Positions 27,481 through 37,128 of a stretch of 64,000 nt of DNA are shown here, one piece after another. Numbering within the stretch: position 1 is the first letter of the stretch; every line of letters starts with the position of its first letter. Origin of the DNA: an uncultured Prevotellaceae bacterium (GTDB taxonomy: Bacteria; Bacteroidota; Bacteroidia; Bacteroidales; Bacteroidaceae); assembly GCA_946185485.1 (NCBI GenBank), contig CAMHJQ010000009.1, positions 41,423 to 105,422 on the forward strand, written 5' to 3'. The notes beneath the pieces are model-generated. The model worked only from the letters and a program-made list of their open reading frames with translations. It made no database searches and was not told the origin of the DNA. Made by a program: the position numbers and the translations under genes.

Positions 27481-29919
27481 ATGAAACTGAGTCGATTGAT
27501 TATATTAGCGGTGGTCTGCTTGATGGCAGGCACGGCCAGTGCACAGAGTGTTAGAGAGACCATCCGGTTGGACGAGGGATGGAAATTTGCGCTGGGTAAT
27601 GCTTCTGACCCTGCCAAGGATTTCGGGTGCGGCACGGAGTATTTTAACTACTTGACCAAGGCGAACTCGCTGCACAACGAGGGGCCTTATAGTTAGAAGT
27701 TTGATGACTCGGCTTGGGAGGAGGTGCGCGTGCCTCACGACTGGGTGACGACGCTGCCCTACTCCCGCGAGGCCAGTCACTCACACGGCTACAAGACCGT
27801 GGGCTATAAATATCCTGAGACCAGCGTGGGCTGGTACAGGAAGACTATCAGCATCCCAGAGTCCGACTTGGGCAAGCACCTGCTGTTGCAGTTCGACGGA
27901 ATCTTCCGCGATGCCCGCGTGTGGTTCAACGGCTACTATATGGGAACGGAGCCGAGCGGCTATGCCACGCAGGTGTATGACGTGACGGAGTATGTGAACT
28001 ACGGTGGCGACAACCTTATCTGTGTGCGTGCCGACGCGACGCTGGAGGAAGGCTGGTTCTATGAGGGAGCCGGTATCTACCGCGACGCATGGCTCGTGAA
28101 GACCGCCGCCGTCAGTGTGGCCCCCTTCGGCACGTTCGTCTATGCCGACCTGAAAGCGCCTTACGACCAAGCTACCATCCACGTGGAGACGGAGGTGAAC
28201 AACCACTCGCTGATCACCCAGCAATGTGAAGTCAGCCACCGCCTGCTCGATGCCGACGGCAAGGAGGTTGCCAAGTCTGCCCCCTCAACCCTCACGCTGA
28301 AAGCGAAGCAAACGCTCAATGTTCAATGTTCAATATTCAATGTTCAATCTCCGCATCTGTGGAGCACCACCGACCCATATATATATAAGGTAGAGACCAC
28401 CGTGAAGGTGAACGGCAAGGTGACCGACATCTACGAGACCACTACTGGCATCCGCGACATCGCCTTCACTGCCGACCGTGGTTTTCTGCTTAACGGCCAG
28501 CCGTTGAAACTGAAGGGCGTGAACATGCACCAGGACCATGCCGGAGTAGGTTCGGCTATTCCCAAGGCTCTGTTGGAGTGGCGCATCAAGCAGTTGAAGG
28601 CGTTTGGTTGCAATGCCTACCGCTCGTCGCACAACCCCATGACCCCCGTACTGCTCGACATCTGCGACCGCGAGGGCATCCTGGTGATTGACGAGAACCG
28701 TCTGTCGGGCATCAACAGCGAGCACCTGCGCCTGCTGGAGAATATGATTAAGCGCGATCGCAACCACCCCAGCGTCATCCTCTGGAGCGACGGCAATGAG
28801 GAGTGGGGTATGGAGAATGCCGTGGATGGTCGCCGCGTGGCCGAGGCCATGCGTGAATACACCCGTCTGCTCGACCCCACACGTCCCTCGACGATGGCCA
28901 ATGCCGGCGGTTGGGAGATGGTGAAGGGCCTCGACGTGGTAGGCATCAACTACATCGTGCAGAACGACGTGGATAACCGCAAGAAGTACAACCCCACATG
29001 GAAGTTCGTAGGCACGGAGGAAACCTCGGGCTGCGGCACACGCGGCATCTACTATAATAGTCCTGAGCAGCCCGGCCACATGCCCGCCATCAACCGCGTC
29101 TATGAAGCTAACAGCGTTGAGAATGTCATCGAGCGTGGCTGGCAGTTCTATGCCGACCGCGACTGGGAGGCAGGACTGTTCTACTGGACGGGCTTCGACT
29201 ACCGTGGCGAACCCAACCCGCTGGAGTTCCCAGCCCATGAGTCGGAGTTTGGCATTCTGGACTACTGCGGCTTCTGGAAGGACGAGGCGTGGTATCTGAA
29301 GGCGTGGTGGACCGACGAACCCGTGCTGCACCTGCTGCCCCATTGGAACCTGACGGGCCACGAGGGCGAGGAGGTTGACATCTGGGCCTACAGCAACTGC
29401 GACGAAGTGGAACTGACGGTGAACGGCAAGCGCCTCGGTCGTCAGCAGATGCCGAAGAACGGTCACCTGAAGTGGAAGGCCGTCTATCAGCCTGGCAAGG
29501 TCGTTGCCACAGGTTATAAGAACGGCAAGCGCATCCTCACCGAGACCATCGAGACCACCAAGCCCGCCTCAAGGCTCGTGCTGAAGACCGACCGTCAGAC
29601 CATCGCTGCCGACGGGCGCGACGTAGCCGTAGTGACCGTTGAGGTGCAAGACCAGAAGGGCCGCATCGTCCCCGATGCCTGTCCCATGCTGACCTTCCGC
29701 CTTGAGGGCGAGGGCCGCATCCTCGGTGTGGGCAATGGCGACCCGTCCTACCTTGGTGCCGACCACCCCAAGGACAAGGATTGCCGCACGTTCAGCATCC
29801 CCGCCTTCAACGGTCTGGCACAGGTCATCGTCCAGAGCACCAAGTCTGCTGGCTCGCTCCAACTGACAGCCACTTCCGATGGTCTGAAGGAGAATAATCT
29901 AACCGTTACAGCCCAATAA
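27481..29919 (+). pseudogene. GH2 beta-glycosidase interrupted by an in-frame TAG
   Basis: A signal peptide (MKLSRLIILAVVCLMAGTASA) and the GH2 N-terminal sandwich (RLDEGWKFALGNASDPAKDF) run to a TAG at 27694-27696 (codon 72). The same frame then continues without any other disruption for 740 codons from KFDDSAWEEVRVPHDW. The barrel has HNPMTPVLLDICD and the acid/base Glu in WSDGNEEW; a candidate nucleophile Glu lies in VGTEETSGCG, and a DUF4982-type end follows. A single base change explains the break. A tract of the ATTGAAC repeat read backwards (28315-28348) adds residues NVQCSIFNVQ in frame. The intact enzyme would be a beta-galactosidase or related exo-enzyme of the PUL. Restart from an internal codon would lack the signal peptide. 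Confidence 0.85.
28315..28348 (-). repeat. ATTGAAC-type repeat inside GH2
   Basis: Reads GTTCAAT repeated on the plus strand, inverted relative to the tract at 27401-27478, and translated in frame. Confidence 0.75.
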
Positions 29920-29927
29920 TTGAGGTT

Positions 29928-29992
29928 GTTACAAATGAATAGCCTCGCGTTACAAATGAATACGTCTGTATCAAGAAGAAAGCCTATCTTTG
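29928..29992 (+). promoter_or_regulatory. HTCS operator copy 2 plus -7 box (GH43-GH5 gene)
   Basis: Repeats at 29928 and 29949 (GTTACAAATGAATA, both perfect) are 21 bp apart. The -7 box TATCTTTG at 29985 is 36 bp after the second. Confidence 0.85.
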
Positions 29993-30022
29993 CAAGCAGA
30001 AATCGAAAACTATAAAGAAAAT

Positions 30023-33000
30023 ATGAAACGCATTCTGAACCTTTTAGTGCTGTTGATGGCCATGACATCAAGCACCTTCGCAGCAAACAATATCAGCCTG
30101 TCGGTCAGTGACATGCAATACGACTGGGGCGGCTGGGGCGGCTCGGCTGATGCCACGGAGAACAGCATCACCGTTGGCAACTATGCCAACAACTACTGGA
30201 CGGTGAATAATCTCAGTACCGACGATTACACCAGTCTGGAAATTGTCTTTGCAAAGCCTGCCAACTTTTATCGCGTCTATGTCAGGGCCTGCTACAGCGA
30301 CGATACCAAGACGGAAACCGAAATGACCTACGGTGCCACGAGTCTCAGCCTGAACTTCACCCCTGGCAAGACACTTGTCAAGATAGAGTTTAATGTAAAC
30401 GACTGGGACAGCCAGAATCCTAACGGTACGACGTTTAAGTTCTATTTCACAAGCATCACCATCGTCGGCAGCGGAAGCTCTGGCGGAACAGACGAGCCGA
30501 CCACCTCAGAGGATGTCACCCTCACTGTCGCTAACATGCAACTGCCTTGGGACGGCACGAAGGATGCCAGCGAGAAGAGTTGCACCTTTGGCGACATCTG
30601 GAGCGAGAACTACTGGACGGTCAGCAATCTCAACACGAATGAATATACCCGCGTGGATATGACCTTTGCCCAGCCCGTGAACTTCTATAAGGTGAGGGTG
30701 AAGGCCGTCTATAGCGACAAAAGCGAGACCGACACCGAGATTACCTACGGTGCCCAGAGCCACAGCGTGAAACTCACTGCCGGCAAGAAACTCGTGAAGA
30801 TTACCATGAAGCAGTTCGACCAGAAAGGTCTGAACGGAGGTGCTAAGGTCAAGGTATATTTCAACGACATCATCATCCGCACGAAGGAGTCGGCTGCTGC
30901 CGTCACACCTAAGACGTGGACGTCGTCGTTCAAGTTGGGTACCGACCGTGCCAACCCTCTGCTGGATTTCCACTACATTGCCGACCCCACAGCCATCGAG
31001 TACAACGGTCGCCTCTACGTCTATGGCACCAACGACCACCAGCAGTATGAGGCCGGCACGCCGAGCAACACCTACGAGGCCATCAACTCGCTCGTGGTCA
31101 TCTCTACCGACGACATGGTGAACTGGACCTACCACGGACTGATTGACACCAAGGGCGTAGCCCCCTGGATCATGGCATCGTGGGCACCCACCATCATCAG
31201 CAAACCGCAAAGCGACGGTTCGACCCTTTTCTCGCTCTACTTCTCCGACAGCGGAAGGGGAACGGGTGTCATTCAGGCCAAGTCGCCTGTAGGCCCCTGG
31301 ACATCACCGCGCACAGATGACCTGACCGGCGGCTTCGACCCGGGTGCCGTCATCGACGCGAATGGCGACGGCTGGCTCGCCTACGGCACAGGCGAGTCGT
31401 TCATCGTGAAACTGGGCGACGACCTCCACTCCATTGCCGCAGGTCCCGTCAAACTGAATGCCCCTTACTATTTCGAGGCCAACGAGTTGAACTACATCGG
31501 CGGCAAGTACGTGCATACCTATAACAACGACTGGAGCGACCACACCCCGTGGACCTACGGCGGCGAGAAGCCCACTGGCTGTAGCATGAACTACTTCACG
31601 ACCACCACTCCGCTCGACAAGGACTCATGGGTCTATGGCGCCAGCTACTTCAAGAACACCGGCGAGAACGGCATGAACTACGGCAACAACCATACCCACC
31701 TGCACAAGTATCAGGGCAAGTGGTACCTGTTCTACCAGTCTAACGACCTCGAACCGTCGCTGGGCACCAACGGCGGATTCCGTAGCCTCTTTGTCGACGA
31801 GATTGAGGTGGACGAGGAGAACGTCATCATCAAGGAGTGTACCCCGACCTTCACCGGTGTGAAGGCCATCAAGAACTTCGACCCCTATACTGAGCAGTAT
31901 GCCGCCACCTGTGCCGCCACCTACGGCATCGTATTTGAGCAGGCAGAGGGCAACGGTCATACCGTGGCCAAGGTTGGCTCGCCGAACATGACAGCCGACG
32001 TGCCTACCGAGGGCATCATCGAGGTGCGCAACGTGGACTTCTCTGCAGGTCTTGGCTCGCTGAAGATGCTGGTTAAGGGCAACGGCAGTGTCAAGATGCG
32101 TCTCGACGACAAGGACGGCAGCGACCTGCTGACCGTCAGCAGCACCGACGACAACTGGCAGACGCTGACCGCCAACTACAGCGGCACAGTAACAGGTGTC
32201 CACAAGGTGTTCTTCGTCCTGACGGGCAGCGTGCTGTTCGACACCTGGCAGGCAGTAGCCGCTTCTGGTGCTGACAACTTCGAGGCCGCCACTCAGACCG
32301 TTGACAATATGAAGATTGGCTGGAACCTGGGCAACACGCTCGATGCCTTCAACAATGCCACCATGAACAAGTTGACATCCGAGACCTGCTGGAGCCAGCC
32401 CAAGACCAAGGCCGAACTGTTCCCCATGTTCAAGGATGCGGGCTTCGGCGCCATCCGTGTGCCCGTGACCTGGTTCAACCACATGGACAGCAATGGCAAG
32501 GTGGACGAAGCCTGGATGAAGCGCGTCCACGAGGTTGTCGATTACGTCATCAACGCCGGCATGTACTGCATCCTCAACGTCCACCACGACACGGGCACCG
32601 ATGCCTGGATAGTGGCCGACATGGACAACTACACCACCAACAAGAGCAAGTTTGAGTACCTGTGGCAGCAGATAGCCACCGAGTTCCGCGACTACGACGA
32701 GCACCTGCTCTTCGAGGGCTATAACGAGATGCTCGATGCCGACAACTCCTGGTCGTACGCCTCGTCCAAGAATTCGGGCAGTTACGACGCCACCGCTGCT
32801 GCCTCGGCCTACGATGCCGTGAACAGTTATGCCCAGAGTTTCGTCAACACCGTGCGTGCCACGGGCGGCAACAATGCCGTGCGCAACCTCATTGTCAACA
32901 CCTACGCCGCCTGCGCTGGCATGGGCACATGGAGCACCCACCTGCAAGACCCGCTGACCCAGATGAAACTGCCCACCGACGCTGCCGCCGGTCACCTCAT

Positions 33001-33493
33001 TTTCGAGGTACACGCCTATCCCAGCCTCAACAGTGGCCTGAGCAGTGCCAAGAACAGCATCAACCAAATGATGACTGCCGTCGAGACCCACCTCGCCTCG
33101 AAGGGCGCACCCGTCATCTTCGGCGAGTGGGGCGTGCCCGACGATGAGAAGGAGAAAGACTACAAAGAGAAGAATGCCGACATGCTGGCCTTCGCCCAGT
33201 ACTTCGTGGAGCAGGCCAAGACCAAGGGCTTCGCCACCTTCTACTGGATGGGACTCTCCGACGGCAACAACCGCAGCGTGCCCAAGTTCAACCAGGCCGA
33301 CCTCAAGGATGCCATCTATAAGGGCTACTATGGCGACTCTCCAACGTCCGTCGGCAGTCAGAAAATTGAGAATGGAAAATTGAAAATTGAAAATTATTAT
33401 GACTTGCAGGGCCGCCAGTCACAGCGGCCTCTGCAAGGTCTCTGCATCGTCCGCATGAGCGACGGCAGCGTCAGGAAGGTGATTGAACATTGA
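30023..33493 (+). CDS. Multimodular exported GH43-CBM-GH5 enzyme
   Basis: The start at 30023 gives the signal peptide MKRILNLLVLLMAMTSSTFA. Two binding-type sandwich modules follow (residues ~22-155 and ~168-295, each with the 'YTRVDMTFAQPVNFYKVRV' pattern). A GH43 propeller spans ~296-610, with the candidate catalytic acids in HYIADPTAI, FDPGAVIDANGDG and YFEANELNY. A CBM6-like sandwich spans ~626-750. A GH5 barrel spans ~759-1102 with IGWNLGNTLDA, ILNVHHDTG, FEGYNEML (acid/base) and IFGEWGV (nucleophile). The pairing suggests side-chain removal and backbone cutting of a hemicellulose in one protein. The tail begins YDLQGRQ but diverges, and its last residues IEH come from the ATTGAAC repeat. 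It is directly controlled by operator copy 2. Confidence 0.9.
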   Translation: MKRILNLLVLLMAMTSSTFAANNISLSVSDMQYDWGGWGGSADATENSITVGNYANNYWTVNNLSTDDYTSLEIVFAKPANFYRVYVRACYSDDTKTETEMTYGATSLSLNFTPGKTLVKIEFNVNDWDSQNPNGTTFKFYFTSITIVGSGSSGGTDEPTTSEDVTLTVANMQLPWDGTKDASEKSCTFGDIWSENYWTVSNLNTNEYTRVDMTFAQPVNFYKVRVKAVYSDKSETDTEITYGAQSHSVKLTAGKKLVKITMKQFDQKGLNGGAKVKVYFNDIIIRTKESAAAVTPKTWTSSFKLGTDRANPLLDFHYIADPTAIEYNGRLYVYGTNDHQQYEAGTPSNTYEAINSLVVISTDDMVNWTYHGLIDTKGVAPWIMASWAPTIISKPQSDGSTLFSLYFSDSGRGTGVIQAKSPVGPWTSPRTDDLTGGFDPGAVIDANGDGWLAYGTGESFIVKLGDDLHSIAAGPVKLNAPYYFEANELNYIGGKYVHTYNNDWSDHTPWTYGGEKPTGCSMNYFTTTTPLDKDSWVYGASYFKNTGENGMNYGNNHTHLHKYQGKWYLFYQSNDLEPSLGTNGGFRSLFVDEIEVDEENVIIKECTPTFTGVKAIKNFDPYTEQYAATCAATYGIVFEQAEGNGHTVAKVGSPNMTADVPTEGIIEVRNVDFSAGLGSLKMLVKGNGSVKMRLDDKDGSDLLTVSSTDDNWQTLTANYSGTVTGVHKVFFVLTGSVLFDTWQAVAASGADNFEAATQTVDNMKIGWNLGNTLDAFNNATMNKLTSETCWSQPKTKAELFPMFKDAGFGAIRVPVTWFNHMDSNGKVDEAWMKRVHEVVDYVINAGMYCILNVHHDTGTDAWIVADMDNYTTNKSKFEYLWQQIATEFRDYDEHLLFEGYNEMLDADNSWSYASSKNSGSYDATAAASAYDAVNSYAQSFVNTVRATGGNNAVRNLIVNTYAACAGMGTWSTHLQDPLTQMKLPTDAAAGHLIFEVHAYPSLNSGLSSAKNSINQMMTAVETHLASKGAPVIFGEWGVPDDEKEKDYKEKNADMLAFAQYFVEQAKTKGFATFYWMGLSDGNNRSVPKFNQADLKDAIYKGYYGDSPTSVGSQKIENGKLKIENYYDLQGRQSQRPLQGLCIVRMSDGSVRKVIEH

Positions 33494-33573
33494 ACATTGA
33501 ACATTGAAGATTGAACATTGAAGATTGAACATTGAACATTGAACATTGAACATTGAACATTGAACATTGAACA
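33482..33573 (+). repeat. ATTGAAC 7-bp tandem repeat, second intergenic tract
   Basis: About thirteen units, some ATTGAAG. It begins inside the last codons of the GH43-GH5 gene, giving its stop, and ends 32 bases before the next ATG. Confidence 0.85.
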
Positions 33574-33604
33574 ACTTTAAACATTCATTTAAATATTAAC
33601 GAAT

Positions 33605-34597
33605 ATGAAAAAGATTTTTACCCTTATTGCAGCAGCCTTCCTGGCACTCAGTGCGCAGGCTGCAAGTGACTTGACCCTCAACCCCGCTGAGACCGTATTA
33701 TTCGGCGGCGACTGGGGCTTCGACAACTCAGGTGCTCCCACCCTTAACTTCGGCAATTGGGCCGCAGGTGGCGGCTGGCAGTTTGACACTCCACTGAGTC
33801 AGGACGACTATTGCGGTGTGGAGTTCGCCTTCGAGGCCACCACCGAGACGCATGTCACCTTTATGATATGCTATGAGGGCGGTGCCGAGCAGGACATCGA
33901 CGTGCCAACGGGCAGCACCAGCATCAAGGCCGACTTCGCCTTCGACGGCGGCATCACCAAGATCGGCTTCAAGTATGGCGACTGGGAGGATGCAACCAAG
34001 AAAGATGCTGCCAGCATCACCATCACCAGTGCCGTGGTGAAGGCCAACAGCACGGGCGAGGTCGTTGAGCTGTCGTTTGCCGACCTGAATCCCAGTGAGG
34101 ACGAGAGCATCAAGGACGCTGCCAACCAGGCCATCACCCTGACGCGCTACAGCACCTATCCCGCCTGGTATTTCGATCCCGCCCTCAACAGCGACGACTA
34201 CGAGAAGGTGGTCATTACCTTTGCCGAGGCTATCCCCGAAGACGGCTTGCAGCTGAATTGCGAGTGCGATGGCGACGGCTGGAGCGGCACCTCGCTCATC
34301 GGTCTTACGAAGGGCGCCACCAAGGTAACAGCCTATTTCAGCGCCAAGCCCGGAGCCAGCATCAAGTCTATCGGCTTCTACTACAGTTGGAACAGCAAGC
34401 AGGGCACCGACGACGTGACCACGCTGAAGATTGCCTCTGCCAAGCTCATCAAGAAGCCCGGCTCTAGCACGGGCATCAGCACTGTCGCTACTGCACAGAA
34501 GGATAATGAAACGATATACACCCTCAGTGGCCAGCGCGTCGCTTCCCCTGTGAAGGGCATCAACATCATTAATGGCAAAAAGATTGTTATTAGGTAA
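33605..34597 (+). CDS. Secreted protein with two binding-type sandwich modules (GWGF module) and sorting-type tail
   Basis: Signal peptide MKKIFTLIAAAFLALSAQA is followed by module A (residues ~20-155: GGDWGFDNSGAP, GGGWQFDTPLSQDDYCGVEF, ICYEGGAEQDIDVPTGST) and module B (~160-290: YPAWYFDPALNSDDYEKVVI, TKVTAYFSAKPGASIKSIGF). The last ~28 residues are the tail YTLSGQRVASPVKGINIING. There is no enzyme motif. Conserved aromatic residues in GGGWQF and WYFDP would suit sugar stacking, so I infer a polysaccharide-binding role at or outside the surface. Module A recurs almost unchanged in the genes at 34836, 37129 and 41489. It has no operator of its own and probably follows the GH43-GH5 gene on one transcript. 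A stable terminator hairpin follows. Confidence 0.75.
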   Translation: MKKIFTLIAAAFLALSAQAASDLTLNPAETVLFGGDWGFDNSGAPTLNFGNWAAGGGWQFDTPLSQDDYCGVEFAFEATTETHVTFMICYEGGAEQDIDVPTGSTSIKADFAFDGGITKIGFKYGDWEDATKKDAASITITSAVVKANSTGEVVELSFADLNPSEDESIKDAANQAITLTRYSTYPAWYFDPALNSDDYEKVVITFAEAIPEDGLQLNCECDGDGWSGTSLIGLTKGATKVTAYFSAKPGASIKSIGFYYSWNSKQGTDDVTTLKIASAKLIKKPGSSTGISTVATAQKDNETIYTLSGQRVASPVKGINIINGKKIVIR

Positions 34598-34647
34598 GTT
34601 TAGTTAGTAGCTTTAGTAGATTATTAGTAGTTGTTTCATGGTTGGGA

Positions 34648-34686
34648 GGGACACGTCGAGCGAGATGTGTCCCCCTGTTTTTTCTC
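34648..34686 (+). terminator. Rho-independent terminator
   Basis: GGGACAC pairs with GTGTCCC and the inner GTC with GAT/C by wobble; the loop is GAGCGA and a run of T follows. Its twin at 38573-38603 keeps the pairing with changed bases. Confidence 0.8.
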
Positions 34687-34709
34687 AAAACATCGACTTT
34701 CCCCTCCAT

Positions 34710-34774
34710 GTTACAAATGAATAGCCTCGCGTTACATCTGAATATGCACGTATGCCGAAATTGCCGTATCTTTG
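34710..34774 (+). promoter_or_regulatory. HTCS operator copy 3 plus -7 box (34836 gene)
   Basis: Repeats at 34710 (GTTACAAATGAATAG) and 34731 (GTTACATCTGAATAT) are 21 bp apart. TATCTTTG at 34767 is 36 bp after the second. Confidence 0.85.
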
Positions 34775-34835
34775 CAATCGCAATTCGACAAGAAACCAAC
34801 AACTATTCAAAATATTAACATAAAACAAAACGACA

Positions 34836-37091
34836 ATGAAACGAAGAATTTTACTATTCATGATGACCGTCCTGCTCTCAGTGGGAGCATGGGCAGCAGA
34901 GGACTTGACCCTCAACCCTTCCGAGACAGTATCATTCGGTGAATGGGGCTTCGAAAACTCCGGCGCACCCACGCTTGTCTTCGGCAACTGGGCCGCCGGT
35001 GGCGGCTGGCAGTTTGAGACAGCCCTCAGCCAGGACGACTATTGCGGTGTGGACATCGCTTTCAATGCCACCACCGAGACCCACGTCACCTTTATGATAT
35101 GCTACGAGGGCGGTGCCGAGCAGGACATCGACGTGCCCACGGGCAGCACCAGCATCAAGGCCGGCTTCGCCTTCACCGGTAGCATCACCAAGATAGGCTT
35201 CAAGTATGGCGACCATGAGTCTACGGCCAACGAGAACGGTGCCAGCATCACCATCACCAGTGCCGTGGTCAAGGCCAACAGCACGGGCGAGGTGACAGAA
35301 CTGACCTTCGCCAACCTGAGCGAGCCGGGTGAAGGCTCTGAGGGCTACACCAAGGATGCCGCCACGCAGTCCATCACCATCGGCCAGTACACCTGGGCTT
35401 CCTACTGGTCGTTCGACCCCGCCATCAGCAGCGACGACTACGAGAAGATTGTGGTGACCTTTGCCGAGGCTGTTCCCGAGGCTGGTCTGACCATCAATGC
35501 CGAAGTGACAGATGATACCAACTGGCAAGGCACCACCATCGGCAGCATCACTAAGGGTGCCACCAAGGCCACGGCCTACTTTAGCGAACTGCCCGGTGCC
35601 AGCATCACGAAGATAGGCTTCTTCCTTGACTGGCAGGCCGAAAGTGCCACGCTGAAGATAGCCAAGGTGGAACTGGTCAAGAAGGCATCTGACACCCCGA
35701 CTGAGCCGACCGACCCCGATGCACCGACGGTCATCAGCATCGATGAGAACATCGAGAACGGCACCATCGTGGCCGATAACCTGTCGGCTGCCGAAGGTAC
35801 TACCGTCACCCTGACCGTGACGCCTGACGCCGGCTATCAACTCAGCAAACTGATTATCGAGAAGACGGCTGAACCCGAAAGTGCCAACGCCCGTAGACGG
35901 GTGCCCGACGTGGGCAGTTTCATCACCGCCACCAAGCTGGACGACGGCACCTGGACATTCGTGATGCCCGCCTGCCCCGTCATCATTTCGGCTACCTTTG
36001 CAGAGAAAACCCTGGAGCCGACCCTGGCCTACGACAAAGCCACCCGCACCATCACCATCACCAACACGGAGTATGTGGAGGGCAGCAGCGTAACCGCGAC
36101 ACTCTATTATACCCTGAACGACGGAACAGAGCAGACGACAACAGACGCAAGCGTGAGCGAAGTCATCACGGAGAACACGGCCGTCAAGGCATGGATTGTC
36201 TCGACAGAAACAGGAAACAGTGACAATGTGGAAGAGACCTTCAACGTAGCCGCCAAGCCCACCGTCGCCTATACCGATGGCGAAAACAAGGTAAGCCTCA
36301 AGCTGACCACCGCCCCCGCGACGAACAACACCGCCGATGCCACCCTCTATTACACCACCGATGGTAACGAGCCTACCACCAATAGTGCGCAGCTTTCTGC
36401 CGATGGCGACATCGACATCACGGAAGACATGACCACCGTCAAGGTGCTGGCCCTGGATGCCGACGGCAACTACTCCGAAATCGTGGAGCAGAGCGTAGCA
36501 TACACCTACAGTCTGACAGCATCGAAGGAGTGGACCACCTACTACCATAATTATTCAAAGACCTTCAGCGTGCCTGACGGACTGAAAGCCTACACCGTGA
36601 CCAGCGTTACAGCACCTGCCGACGGCCAGAGCGGAACCATAGAAGTTGCAGAACAGCAGGTTATTGCGCCGAATACCCCGATGCTCATCTACAACGAGGA
36701 TGCTACGACAACCGACTATACACTCACCGTCACAACCGACGCGACCATCACCGGCACAGCCACTGAGTTCAAGGGCGTTGCTACCGATACCGAACTGACC
36801 AACGACGGCAAGGCTCGCTATATTCTGGTGAATGGTGTCTTCACCCGCACCGTGAGCGGCACACTGAAAGCCCATCGTTGCTATCTGGAACTCAATGCTT
36901 CTTCCACACCAGTTAATCCTGCTCCTCAGTTCATCATCGGCATTGGCGGCGGTGACGGTACTACAGGCATACAGACAATTGACAATGGAAAATTGACAAT
37001 TGATAATTGTTACGACCTGCAGGGACGCCGTGTAGCTCAGCCTACAAAGGGCCTCTACATCGTCAATGGCAAGAAGGTCGTGATACGCTGA
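34836..37091 (+). CDS. Secreted modular protein: GWGF modules, InlB-type repeat, hexosaminidase-C-like domains, tail
   Basis: The signal peptide (MKRRILLFMMTVLLSVGAWA) leads into module A (~20-155) and module B (~165-285). A divergent InlB-type repeat follows (~300-395, with TVTLTVTPDAGYQLSKLIIE and TWTFVMPACPVIISATF), then two sandwich repeats with TLYYTLNDGTEQ and TLYYTTDGNEPTT resembling the chitobiase/hexosaminidase C-terminal type. A final sandwich ends in the tail YDLQGRRVAQPTKGLYIVNG. There is no catalytic domain. The linker before the tail (TIDNGKLTIDNC) is made by an AATTGACAATTGAC repeat. Operator copy 3 controls it and the 37129 gene follows in the same operon. It is probably a glycan-binding surface or released protein; this is inference from its modules and regulation. 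Confidence 0.75.
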   Translation: MKRRILLFMMTVLLSVGAWAAEDLTLNPSETVSFGEWGFENSGAPTLVFGNWAAGGGWQFETALSQDDYCGVDIAFNATTETHVTFMICYEGGAEQDIDVPTGSTSIKAGFAFTGSITKIGFKYGDHESTANENGASITITSAVVKANSTGEVTELTFANLSEPGEGSEGYTKDAATQSITIGQYTWASYWSFDPAISSDDYEKIVVTFAEAVPEAGLTINAEVTDDTNWQGTTIGSITKGATKATAYFSELPGASITKIGFFLDWQAESATLKIAKVELVKKASDTPTEPTDPDAPTVISIDENIENGTIVADNLSAAEGTTVTLTVTPDAGYQLSKLIIEKTAEPESANARRRVPDVGSFITATKLDDGTWTFVMPACPVIISATFAEKTLEPTLAYDKATRTITITNTEYVEGSSVTATLYYTLNDGTEQTTTDASVSEVITENTAVKAWIVSTETGNSDNVEETFNVAAKPTVAYTDGENKVSLKLTTAPATNNTADATLYYTTDGNEPTTNSAQLSADGDIDITEDMTTVKVLALDADGNYSEIVEQSVAYTYSLTASKEWTTYYHNYSKTFSVPDGLKAYTVTSVTAPADGQSGTIEVAEQQVIAPNTPMLIYNEDATTTDYTLTVTTDATITGTATEFKGVATDTELTNDGKARYILVNGVFTRTVSGTLKAHRCYLELNASSTPVNPAPQFIIGIGGGDGTTGIQTIDNGKLTIDNCYDLQGRRVAQPTKGLYIVNGKKVVIR

Positions 37092-37128
37092 TAATACGCC
37101 CTCACCTTATATTAATAAAGATTATAAG

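Noticed and set aside
27694..27696. TAG recoded as an amino acid
   Set aside because: Other genes in the window use TAG as a normal stop (for example the acyl-CoA ligase and GH97), so a point mutation is simpler.
27724..29919. GH2 as a complete gene starting downstream of the TAG
   Set aside because: It would lack the signal peptide and the first strand of the sandwich; the upstream frame is the same gene.
27401..33573. CRISPR array
   Set aside because: The repeat unit is 7 bp with no spacers, and no cas gene is present.
31625..34930. Long antisense frames opposite GH43-GH5 and the secreted proteins
   Set aside because: They are shadows of the repeated modules and show no motif.
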